NCBI RefSeq assembly: GCF_014197755.1
Contig: NZ_JACIGE010000011.1
Span: forward strand, 109,614-173,613
Reading direction: 5' to 3'
Length of the DNA stretch: 64,000 nucleotides
DNA from: Rhodocyclus tenuis
GTDB lineage: Bacteria; Pseudomonadota; Gammaproteobacteria; Burkholderiales; Rhodocyclaceae
Shown: positions 28,519 through 35,333 of the stretch, piece by piece
Position numbering within the stretch: position 1 is the first letter of the stretch
Layout of the letters: each line of letters starts with the position of its first letter
The notes under the pieces: model-generated
Told to the model about the DNA's origin: nothing
The model's input: the letters and a program-made list of their open reading frames with translations, nothing else
The model's database searches: none
Program-made: the position numbers and the translations under genes

Positions 28519-28937
28519 TGCCCTTCGTCGTGGATAACTCCGTCGTCGTCGGCTGGCACATCACCAGTCAGGCGACGCCCTACACCGAAGCCATGCTAGA
28601 CGCCCTCGCCACCGATACGGCGCACGTGCCGGCGCTCTGGGCGCTGGAGTTCTCGAACGTCCTGCGCAAGGCCGTCGTCGGCGGGAAAATCAGCGAAGCG
28701 CGGGCGCGCGACATCATGAAGTTTCAGGCGGGGTTGCCGGTCGTCGTGCATGGCGACGTAGCCGATCCGGCCGAGAATTTGGCGCTGGCGCTGCGCTACG
28801 GACTGAGCAGTTATGATGCCGCTTACCTTGAGCTGGCGATGCGCCTGCAGCTGCCGATTGCCGCGAAGGATGGGGCGCTGTGCGATGCTGCGCGTGCGGC
28901 CGGCGTCGCTCTCGCTAAGCCAGCTGAGAGAGCGTGA
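28518..28937 (+). CDS. VapC-type PIN-domain toxin
   Basis: 139 residues. PIN ribonuclease with acidic residues in PFVVDNSVVVGW, ALEFSNVLRKAV and LSSYDAAYLELAMRLQLPIAAKDGAL. Partner of the upstream antitoxin by overlap and family type. VapC toxins cut tRNA or rRNA; the target here is unknown. Confidence 0.92.
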   Translation: MPFVVDNSVVVGWHITSQATPYTEAMLDALATDTAHVPALWALEFSNVLRKAVVGGKISEARARDIMKFQAGLPVVVHGDVADPAENLALALRYGLSSYDAAYLELAMRLQLPIAAKDGALCDAARAAGVALAKPAERA

Positions 28938-28961
28938 CGGACGTCAGAGAACGCCTGCTGC

Positions 28962-29003
28962 AACCGGCTGGAAGCCAGACAACCACAGGGAAACCAGCCG
29001 GTT
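28962..29003. repeat. 10-bp inverted repeat before the element's first regulator
   Basis: AACCGGCTGG (28962-28971) and CCAGCCGGTT (28994-29003) with 22 bases between. There is no T run, so an operator or a structured leader is more likely than a terminator. The same GCCGGCTG/CAGCCGG theme returns after the regulator gene near 29715 and 29754. Confidence 0.6.
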
Positions 29004-29019
29004 AAACCGACGAGATTGA

Positions 29020-29706
29020 ATGAACATGACGGAAGAAAAAATGGCAGATGGCGCAGCCTTTGTACTTGCCAACGCCATGCCCGAAGACGGCCTTGGAGAG
29101 CGAGTTAAAGCCGTTCGTGAAGGGCTGGGGTTGAACCATGACGGTTTGAGCAACCTCACCAAACTCGCCGACGTGGAGGGCAGGGGCATTTCCAGAACGT
29201 CAATTCGGGGCTACGAGCTGGGCACATATAAGCCAGGTGCCCGTGAGCTGAGAATTTTGAGTTTGGCTTTGAAGCGTTCGCCTTCATGGCTAGTGTTCGG
29301 CAAAGAAGATGCTCTCGCTTCTGATGGCGGGGCGGGCGATCTGAATGATCGGAAACCAGCACCTGCGGCTAGATGGTTCGACTTGGCTTTCCCGCTGCTC
29401 GCCTTCTCACAGCTGGCTCAAGACGAGAAGAGGCAACTTGTTGGCTTGGTAGAAACACTTCTAAGGCTAAAAATCGGGGAGGTTCGCTTCCGTTCTATGA
29501 GGGCGTTCCTTGAAGATTTTCTTGATGCGCTTCAAGACGCGGCACGAGATCGCGCACAGCATCATGATCTGAAGCCGGAGTCGATGAAGCAGGTGCTTCT
29601 CTCGACGGCAGAGGACATGAAAAAGAAACATGGAGAGGAAGAGGCAAACCTGCTCCTGGCAACTCTGATGCCATTTATCGAGTTTTGGGGGGCAAGCAAC
29701 AAGTAG
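29020..29706 (+). CDS. Phage-type helix-turn-helix regulator
   Basis: 228 residues. The N-terminal 80 residues form an XRE-like DNA-binding domain (LGERVKAVREGLGLNHDGLSNLTKLA, then SRTSIRGYELGTYKPGARELRILSLAL in pieces), with SPSWLVFGKED just after as in many phage repressors. The C-terminal half is helical without a peptidase signature, so it would not self-cleave like LexA/CI. Likely the element's repressor acting at the palindromes 15-116 bases downstream. Confidence 0.8.
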   Translation: MNMTEEKMADGAAFVLANAMPEDGLGERVKAVREGLGLNHDGLSNLTKLADVEGRGISRTSIRGYELGTYKPGARELRILSLALKRSPSWLVFGKEDALASDGGAGDLNDRKPAPAARWFDLAFPLLAFSQLAQDEKRQLVGLVETLLRLKIGEVRFRSMRAFLEDFLDALQDAARDRAQHHDLKPESMKQVLLSTAEDMKKKHGEEEANLLLATLMPFIEFWGASNK

Positions 29707-29714
29707 CAGTAGAG

Positions 29715-29765
29715 CCGGCTGTTCGAGTTCGAACTTTTGTTGTTCGATAGTTGACAGCCGGTTTT
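29715..29765 (+). terminator. Possible terminator after the regulator gene
   Basis: CCGGCTGT (29715-29722) pairs with ACAGCCGG (29754-29761), followed by TTTT. The loop is long (31 bases) and contains a further 6-bp dyad, so this could equally be an operator region. Confidence 0.4.
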
Positions 29766-29822
29766 CTTCGCCCTAGAGTGTTCGAAACTGAACGCGACAA
29801 TTCCTGTTGCGAACACTCTAGG
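29721..29822 (+). promoter_or_regulatory. Promoter and operator region of the element's main operon
   Basis: A sigma-70 type promoter TTGACA (29751-29756) - 17 bases - TAGAGT (29774-29779). It is flanked by GTTCGAGTTCGAAC (29721-29734, 6-bp arms), and by a perfect 13-bp inverted repeat, CCTAGAGTGTTCG (29772-29784) and CGAACACTCTAGG (29810-29822), whose left arm covers the -10 box and whose right arm reaches the AGGAG ribosome-binding site of the next gene. The recurring TGTTCG/CGAACA half-sites suggest binding of one of the element's regulators. Confidence 0.65.
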
Positions 29823-29829
29823 AGCGAAA

Positions 29830-30528
29830 ATGAAAATTCCCGCAAAACTACCCATCACCGCCGAGCAGTCCCGCGCCTCCCGCTTTCAGCTGGGACTTAC
29901 TCAGGCCCAGGTCATTGATGACAGCCAGCTGCCCGGCTACAAGCTGAAGCAGTTCGAAACCGGCCGATTCGTCCCGGACATGCCTTTTCTCGAAAGCCTG
30001 CGCGGCTTCTACGAGACGCGAGGCATCACCTTTGACCAGCCGGAAAAGCAACAGCCGGCAAAGTCCCCGGTGCAATCGGACGAACCCGCGTCGAAGCCCG
30101 GCGCATCGATCTGGCGACCGGTGCCGCGCATGGCGCTGTACGTGCGGGACGATCTTCCCGAAGCCGAACTGATGAAGGTTTTCGAGCGCATGGATGCCAA
30201 CGATGCGCGCATCGAAACCATCATGCTGGAAAGCCTCAAATCCGGGTTTGTCTCGGAGTTCTCGGAAGAGACCGAGGCAAAGAGCCGCGAACTCTTCGGC
30301 GCGATGGCTGAAAACTACCTGCTTTTCCGCCATCTGCAGGGCCGCAGCATCATTTCGGCGGCGCCGGCTTCGCCGCCTGCCACCCATGGTGATCTGATCG
30401 CCAGCCTGTTTGCCCAATCGCCTCTTGCGATCGGTAGCGGAAACACCGTCACCCGTCAGAAAGAAGACGCAGAGGCGCCAGGACAAGGGCGCACCACGGC
30501 CGATGAATCCGAGCTGGAGGAACTGTAA
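29830..30528 (+). CDS. Element regulator with Cro-like N-terminus
   Basis: 232 residues. Residues about 12-65 read as a helix-turn-helix (EQSRASRFQLGLTQAQVID, YKLKQFETGRFVPDMPFLESL), after which the protein is polar with a helical middle (ELMKVFERMDANDARIETIM). No domain is recognised in the C-terminal half. It is the first gene after the promoter at 29751 and its stop overlaps the next start, so it leads the replication operon and may control it. Confidence 0.65.
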   Translation: MKIPAKLPITAEQSRASRFQLGLTQAQVIDDSQLPGYKLKQFETGRFVPDMPFLESLRGFYETRGITFDQPEKQQPAKSPVQSDEPASKPGASIWRPVPRMALYVRDDLPEAELMKVFERMDANDARIETIMLESLKSGFVSEFSEETEAKSRELFGAMAENYLLFRHLQGRSIISAAPASPPATHGDLIASLFAQSPLAIGSGNTVTRQKEDAEAPGQGRTTADESELEEL

Positions 30529-30677
30529 TGAACCCGATGGCTCCGGTTTCGATGCTCTCCGGTATGGGCAGCGGCAAGGCGGTCTTGGTGGTGGCCGCTC
30601 TCGTCGCCTTGGTGATCTTCGCCAAGTCCAGCCAAGGCGCGACGCTCACGCAAACGACCACGCCCCGCAGTAACTGA
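30528..30677 (+). CDS. Small single-pass membrane protein
   Basis: 49 residues: a short polar start, one hydrophobic segment (AVLVVAALVALVIFA, about residues 18-32) and a Thr-rich tail. Its ATG overlaps the previous stop by one base, which supports translation. No family is recognised; size and topology resemble small phage membrane or coat-like proteins, but no assembly genes accompany it. Confidence 0.6.
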   Translation: MNPMAPVSMLSGMGSGKAVLVVAALVALVIFAKSSQGATLTQTTTPRSN

Positions 30678-30686
30678 GCGCACGCC

Positions 30687-30905
30687 ATGTGCTCGACGTA
30701 CTACCGCCTGCGGGGCAAGGCCTCGGGCGACTTCATCTGCATGGATGCGGTGGGCCGGCTGTCCCGTACAGCCGACCCGGCCGGCGCCCATTCCTTCTGC
30801 GAGCACGTCGCAAAGGACGTCGCCCGCCGCGCTGAACGCCTCATGCGTGAAGCCATTGAGCGCATTCCGAGCGCCCCGCAAAAGATCATGACTCGCACGT
30901 ACTGA
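30687..30905 (+). CDS. Hypothetical 72-residue protein
   Basis: A small soluble basic protein with three Cys (MCSTYYRL, FICMDAV, SFCEHV) and an amphipathic helix (AKDVARRAERLMREAIERI). It sits between two small membrane-protein genes in the same operon, with tight spacing on both sides. No family is recognised. Confidence 0.55.
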   Translation: MCSTYYRLRGKASGDFICMDAVGRLSRTADPAGAHSFCEHVAKDVARRAERLMREAIERIPSAPQKIMTRTY

Positions 30906-30914
30906 GGCCGCGCC

Positions 30915-31160
30915 ATGGAAGATTCAGGTCCATCGAGCTACAAAATTTCCCCCGGAAAAGGAAACGTTCTCTCTGGAGAGGCGCACTCCGGCCAAGCGAT
31001 TTCTCGGATGTCTGGCGTATTCACAAACGCCGGCTGGAATGTGACATCACGAGGCAGCAGCACCAGCAGCACCGCGGCGGTTCGCAGCGCTACGCAATAT
31101 CTGCCGTGGGTAGCGCTCATCATCGGCGCGGCAATGGTGGCGAAATGGCTGCGGAAGTAA
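30915..31160 (+). CDS. Small protein with C-terminal membrane anchor
   Basis: 81 residues. A polar Ser/Gly/Thr-rich N-terminal part is followed by one C-terminal hydrophobic helix (YLPWVALIIGAAMVAKWL) and a basic end, without a signal peptide. It overlaps the start of the replication gene by 16 bases. The shape is that of a tail-anchored protein or a minor coat protein; function unknown. Confidence 0.6.
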   Translation: MEDSGPSSYKISPGKGNVLSGEAHSGQAISRMSGVFTNAGWNVTSRGSSTSSTAAVRSATQYLPWVALIIGAAMVAKWLRK

Positions 31161-33034
31161 AGACCGAGCCGGGCGCTTGGGCGCCGGACGTGGCGAAGCT
31201 CTCGCCCGATCCGATGGACGCGCCCTACCTCGGGCGCATCTTCGCAAGGTTGCCCGCGCGCTTCCGGCCGTCGGTCGCCAAGAGCTACCGCCAGCGCTAC
31301 GACATCAGCGGGCAGCGGGCGGCGAATACGTGGTTACGCGAAGAAATCGACGACAGCCTGACGGCCGGCAATCTTTCCCTCGCTGCCTCTGATACTGACA
31401 TTTGCCACGAAGCCGACCGGCGCGCCCGGCATGTTCGCGAACTGCTCGCCGACACCACTGCAACGACCGCCGAAGCGATCCGCATGCGCCTCGAATCCTA
31501 CGCCAGCGACCACGGCGCAAACCTGCCAGCCGTCGTTTCACTGTCTGGCCTGATTGCCCGCCTGACCGATGGCAAATGGTGGCGGAGGAACATTCGCCGG
31601 CACATCGGCCGCGAGATCGAAAAGCACGCGATCGCCTTCGGCATGGTGCATCGCCGGGCTGGGCTATATGCCTCAGACGAGGCATGTGCTCGCCATGCCG
31701 AGCAGCAGCGCCGAAACAGGCTGATGCTTGAGGGCAGCACCATCGAGAACGAGGACGGCGAGCAATTCGACCTCGACGACATCGCCGACAAGAGCATGGC
31801 GAACCCGGCACTGCGCAAGGGCGAGTTGATGACGCGGGCGCGCGGCTGCGAGGAATACGCCGCCGCATTCGGGCACGTCGCCGCGTTCTACACCATCACC
31901 GCGCCGAGCCGCATGCACGCCCGCAAGGCCGTTTCAGAAACGTTCGTGGTCGAGAACCCGAAATACGACGGCACAAGCCCACGAGAGGCGCAGGCCTACA
32001 TCAGCCAGCAGTGGGGCAAGGCGCGGGCGAAACTGGCGCGCATGGGCTTGGTGCCCTACGGCGTGCGCGTCGCCGAGCCGCACCACGACGGCACGCCACA
32101 TTGGCACGTCTTGCTGTTCATGCCGGCTGCGGCAATGCCGACCGTTACCGAAGTGCTGCGGCACTACGCCAGCGAGATCGACGCCGAGGAACTCGGCAGC
32201 GACAGCGCCAGAAAGGCGCGCTTTCACGCCGAACGAATCGACCCGGAAAAGGGCAGCGCGGCCGGCTACCTGATGAAGTACATCGGCAAGAACATCGACG
32301 GTATCAACGCGACCGGCGAGAGCATCGGCGACGACTTTGAGGCTGTCGGCGTCAGTGCTGCCGATGGTGCCCAGCGCGTCAGGGCATGGGCTTCAACGTG
32401 GAGCATTCGCCAGTTTCAGACCATCGGCCAGCCGTCCGTGACGATCTGGCGCGAACTGCGGCGCCTGCGCGAAATGGGGCAGGGCGAGCTGTTTCCCTTC
32501 TGGACAGCGGCCGACTCTGGCCAGTGGAAAGACTTCATGGCGCAGATGGGCGGCATCGGCATTCCGCGCAAGGATCGGCCGCTACAGCTTGAGAAGGTTG
32601 CAGCACCTGGCATGCGCAACGCCTATGGCGAGGACGCCGGGCCACAGATCGTCGGCGTTTCACTGCGCGGCGTGATCTTCGAAACCAGAAAACACGAATG
32701 GACCGTCAGGCGGAAGCCGCAGGCTTCGGCCCCTTGGACTCGTGTCAATAACTGTACGCCTAAGCAGTCGCAAGGCCTGCAGCGAGAGTGGTCGCTAACA
32801 TCTGGCGGTCGGTCGGCCAAGAATCCGCACTGGTGGAATGAAGCGCGTGAGAGCTACGCGACCGCCGCCGATGCGGACGGTTTTCCGCTGGGATTTTTCC
32901 GAAATGGGCTACCGGTGAGCAGCGAAAGCCGGGGTGTCGAGAGAGAAAACGGCGGGGTAGTCAGCGCGCCACGCGCTACCCCGCCTCACCAAAACCGAAT
33001 TGGAGGCATTCGGCATGGCTACGACCAAACATAG
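31145..33034 (+). CDS. HUH replication endonuclease (phage gpA family)
   Basis: 629 residues. Initiator of rolling-circle replication of the gpA type found in P2-like phages and small elements. The HUH metal motif is in PHWHVLLF, preceded by GVRVAEPHHDGTP, and the nicking tyrosines in AGYLMKYIGKNIDG (Y..K-Y arrangement). Expected reaction: cut one strand at the element's origin and stay linked to the 5' end through tyrosine. The ATG at 31145 overlaps the preceding gene by 16 bases. A polar, probably disordered tail follows the catalytic part. Family assignment is by motif and length. Confidence 0.9.
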   Translation: MAAEVKTEPGAWAPDVAKLSPDPMDAPYLGRIFARLPARFRPSVAKSYRQRYDISGQRAANTWLREEIDDSLTAGNLSLAASDTDICHEADRRARHVRELLADTTATTAEAIRMRLESYASDHGANLPAVVSLSGLIARLTDGKWWRRNIRRHIGREIEKHAIAFGMVHRRAGLYASDEACARHAEQQRRNRLMLEGSTIENEDGEQFDLDDIADKSMANPALRKGELMTRARGCEEYAAAFGHVAAFYTITAPSRMHARKAVSETFVVENPKYDGTSPREAQAYISQQWGKARAKLARMGLVPYGVRVAEPHHDGTPHWHVLLFMPAAAMPTVTEVLRHYASEIDAEELGSDSARKARFHAERIDPEKGSAAGYLMKYIGKNIDGINATGESIGDDFEAVGVSAADGAQRVRAWASTWSIRQFQTIGQPSVTIWRELRRLREMGQGELFPFWTAADSGQWKDFMAQMGGIGIPRKDRPLQLEKVAAPGMRNAYGEDAGPQIVGVSLRGVIFETRKHEWTVRRKPQASAPWTRVNNCTPKQSQGLQREWSLTSGGRSAKNPHWWNEARESYATAADADGFPLGFFRNGLPVSSESRGVERENGGVVSAPRATPPHQNRIGGIRHGYDQT

Positions 33035-33749
33035 CAGGCCCGCACAGAAGCGCAAGCCCGGCCGGGCGCCTGTCTCGATCAGCAGAAAAACCGAGTGGGC
33101 GAGCTGGATGCAGGGCGCGCACCCCGAATGGTTCTGGAGCGATGAGGCCAAGCGCTACGCACGCGCTTTCAACGGCGTACTGCCCATGTGGCTGGTTCAT
33201 GCCGAACCGTGGCGCGAAGTCACCGCCGAGCGCTTCAAGGCTATGCGCTCCGAGCTGCTGCAGCTGTCGGTGGCGCAGTGCGCCGCTTACCTGTGCGTCT
33301 CTCAGGCGGCCGTCAAGCGCTGGGAGAGCGGGGAAGAAGGCGTTCCCGTCGCCGCATTCGAAGCGCTGCGCCAGCAGTCAGAAAGCGTCTTTTGCCGGAT
33401 GTCTCACCAGCAGTGGGACGGCTGGTTCATCGAACGCCAGACCGGCGAGCTGGTTTCGCCCGATGTCGGGAAGCTCGCGCTCAAGCCGGCCGAACTCAAC
33501 GCGCTGCCGATGCTTTATGGCGAGCTTTCAATGCTGCGGAATGACAACGCACAGAAGGCCGCGCGTATCGATGAACTGGAGGCCGAGAACGCGGCGCTGC
33601 GCGCCGGCCTCGCCGTCAAGGCGGTAGCCGCCGAGCTTTCGGACATGCAGGAACGCATCGGCGAAATGCTGCGCAGCCTGCACACCGCGGACATCGTTCC
33701 CTTCCCCGTAGCAAGCGATCAACCCCTCCTGAGAAAGGCTGCATCATGA
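33015..33749 (+). CDS. Phage-type regulator, DUF3653-like
   Basis: 244 residues, start at 33015 with GGAGG eight bases upstream and a 20-base overlap with the replication gene. The middle holds a helix-turn-helix (LSVAQCAAYLCVSQAAVKRWESG), followed by WDGWFIERQTGELVSPDVG, a pattern I associate with DUF3653 proteins of Xanthomonas filamentous phages. The C-terminal third is a coiled coil (ARIDELEAENAALRAGLA). Probably a DNA-binding regulator of the element. Confidence 0.7.
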   Translation: MATTKHSRPAQKRKPGRAPVSISRKTEWASWMQGAHPEWFWSDEAKRYARAFNGVLPMWLVHAEPWREVTAERFKAMRSELLQLSVAQCAAYLCVSQAAVKRWESGEEGVPVAAFEALRQQSESVFCRMSHQQWDGWFIERQTGELVSPDVGKLALKPAELNALPMLYGELSMLRNDNAQKAARIDELEAENAALRAGLAVKAVAAELSDMQERIGEMLRSLHTADIVPFPVASDQPLLRKAAS

Positions 33750-33934
33750 AACCGCGCGAATTCAAGCTGACCCTCCCCGCTTCAGCGCCCAATGTCGTCT
33801 CGCTGGAGCTTGCCAGACTGCGCCGCTACATGCGCGACCTGTCGCCGACCTACGACCCGGCCCGCGATCTGCGCACACGCCGCTTCAAGGCGGAAGCCAT
33901 CCGCCGCAAGACGGGCGGCTTTCCGGGGCGCTGA
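33746..33934 (+). CDS. Hypothetical small basic protein
   Basis: 62 residues, ATG overlapping the previous stop by 4 bases. Basic and helical (LELARLRRYMRDLSP, TRRFKAEAIRRKTGG), which would suit nucleic-acid binding. No family is recognised. Operon position between a regulator and an excisionase-like gene suggests a role in element control. Confidence 0.5.
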   Translation: MKPREFKLTLPASAPNVVSLELARLRRYMRDLSPTYDPARDLRTRRFKAEAIRRKTGGFPGR

Positions 33935-33969
33935 AGGCGTCGACATTCCTGCTTTCGGGAGAAGCGCAA

Positions 33970-34176
33970 ATGATCCTCGCGCATGATGCGCTGATCCAAC
34001 TGACGGGCCTGCGTCGCCCCTCGGCGGTCCGCCGTTGGTTGGAGCGCGAGCGCATTCCCTACGTTGTCGGCGCGGACGGCTGGCCGCGAGTCCTGCAAGC
34101 CCTCATCATCGAAAGGCTGGGCGGCCATGCCGCGCCGCCAGTCGCCGAACCCAGGTTGAGGCTACGGAATGGCTAG
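33970..34176 (+). CDS. DUF4224-like protein (possible excisionase or small DNA-binding protein)
   Basis: 68 residues. LIQLTGLRRPSAVRRWLERE followed by YVVGADGWPRVL fits the short DUF4224 proteins that lie upstream of phage integrases. The form is of a winged-helix or MerR-like fold in which a strand reading GADGWPRV follows the recognition helix. It overlaps the integrase start by 8 bases, and excisionase or integrase-accessory activity is a reasonable guess. Confidence 0.75.
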   Translation: MILAHDALIQLTGLRRPSAVRRWLERERIPYVVGADGWPRVLQALIIERLGGHAAPPVAEPRLRLRNG

Positions 34177-35122
34177 ATCGTTGCCACGCTGGATGCACTT
34201 GAAGCACGGCCGGTATTACTTGGTCCGTGAGAACAAGTGGCATCCGCTCGCGCGGAACCTGCACGATGCGCTGGTGGAGTACGCCAGGCTGACTGCAGGC
34301 CCGGAAAGCGGGGCGCTGGGCGAGCTGGTCAGCCGCACGCTGACCGACATGAAAAAGACGGTGGCGGACAGCACCTACAAGAACTACACGAGCTGCTCGC
34401 GCCGGGTGCTTGAAGCCTTCGCCGAATTCACGCCGCAGCAGATCAAGCCGCAGCATGTCGCCAGCTTTCTCGATGACAACAAGGCAACGCCAAGCATGGC
34501 AAACCTGCTGCGCTCTTTCCTCAAGGGCATGTTCGCGCGGGCGGTGCGCTGGGGCGTTGTCGAAACAAACCCGGTGCGAGACATCGGGCAGTTCAAGACC
34601 AAGAAGCGCGATCGATACATCACCGCCGCCGAGTATGCGGCCATCCGCGAAAAAGCGACACCGACGCTGCAATGCCTGATGGACCTCGCCTACATCACCG
34701 GTCAGCGCATGGGGGACGTGCTCAAGGTCAAGTATTCGGACATCAGCGAGGCCGGCGTATTCGTCAAGCAGCAGAAGACCGGGCAGCGGGTGCTTATCGC
34801 GATGACGCCCGATCTTGATGCCGCCATCAAGCAGGCGAGGGCGATTCACCAGTCGGTCAAGGGGCTCACGCTGCTGCACAAGCGAGACGGAGCGCCGCTG
34901 GCTTACGGCACGATTCACCACCAATGGAAGAAGGCCTGTAGCGATGCGAAGGTCGAGGATGCGCACTTTCACGACATCCGTGCGGCTGCTGCCACCGATG
35001 CCAAGGCGCAAGGGCTGGACAGCAAAACACTGCTGGGCCACACCACCGACTCAAGCCATAACCGATACCTGCGCAGCAAGGAAACGCCGGTCGCAAAACC
35101 GAACCGCGCGAGAAAATCTTAG
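34169..35122 (+). CDS. Tyrosine-type integrase
   Basis: 317 residues. N-terminal arm- and core-binding domains (TYKNYTSCSRRVLEAFAEF) and a catalytic domain with the R-H-R-H-Y set: Arg in ITGQRMGDVLKVKYSD, His and Arg in HFHDIRAAAATDAKAQG, His in LLGHTT and the nucleophile Tyr in NRYLR. It should recombine the element with the acnB 3' end; it lies 55 bases from the right attachment site, the usual arrangement. Last gene of the element's operon. Confidence 0.94.
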   Translation: MARSLPRWMHLKHGRYYLVRENKWHPLARNLHDALVEYARLTAGPESGALGELVSRTLTDMKKTVADSTYKNYTSCSRRVLEAFAEFTPQQIKPQHVASFLDDNKATPSMANLLRSFLKGMFARAVRWGVVETNPVRDIGQFKTKKRDRYITAAEYAAIREKATPTLQCLMDLAYITGQRMGDVLKVKYSDISEAGVFVKQQKTGQRVLIAMTPDLDAAIKQARAIHQSVKGLTLLHKRDGAPLAYGTIHHQWKKACSDAKVEDAHFHDIRAAAATDAKAQGLDSKTLLGHTTDSSHNRYLRSKETPVAKPNRARKS

Positions 35123-35176
35123 ACGGACTTAGACAAATTGCCCCTCAAACCCTTGCCGCTGCGTAGCAAAAATTCA

Positions 35177-35239
35177 CGTTACATGAACTTCGACCAGATC
35201 GCCGAGTTCAGCGAGGTGGCCGATACGGTCACCGTCTGA
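35177..35239 (+). pseudogene. acnB: Displaced native 3' end of acnB (right attachment site)
   Basis: Twenty codons plus stop that read YMNFDQIAEFSEVADTVTV after the core CGTTACATG. This is an aconitase B C-terminus without its gene, and is followed by a terminator that fits the host acnB. The present acnB ends instead in [19 protein letters not shown]. The most direct reading is that the element inserted at the core and supplied a new tail. Confidence 0.88.
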
Positions 35240-35260
35240 CGCGCTTCATCAGCGGAAAGC

Positions 35261-35298
35261 AAACGCTCGGCCGGGAAACTTGCCGGGCGTTTTTTTCT
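35261..35298 (+). terminator. Original acnB terminator, now separated
   Basis: AAACGCTCGGC (35261-35271) and GCCGGGCGTTT (35282-35292) pair with one T-G mismatch in an 11-bp stem, then TTTTC. It follows the displaced acnB tail by 21 bases. Confidence 0.85.
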
Positions 35299-35333
35299 TC
35301 CTGCCGGCAAATGTCGAAGTTACAGTTGCGTTT

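Larger units (their letters stand above)
28021..35185. mobile_element. 7.2-kb integrative element in the 3' end of acnB
   Basis: Bounded by two versions of the acnB 3' end. At the left (28021) CGTTACATG begins the tail used by acnB now; at the right (35177) the same 9 bases begin the displaced tail. The two 63-base tails agree at 42 positions by eye and both end in a stop codon. Inside, all on the plus strand, lie a terminator, a Phd/VapC pair, two regulators, three small proteins, an HUH replication endonuclease, accessory phage-type genes and a tyrosine integrase next to the right end. No capsid, terminase, Zot or conjugation genes are present. Confidence 0.85.

Noticed and set aside
28021..35185. 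Element considered as a filamentous phage (inovirus)
   Set aside because: Small membrane proteins and an HUH initiator are suggestive, but there is no Zot/pI ATPase, secretin or adsorption protein, and the initiator is of the gpA type.
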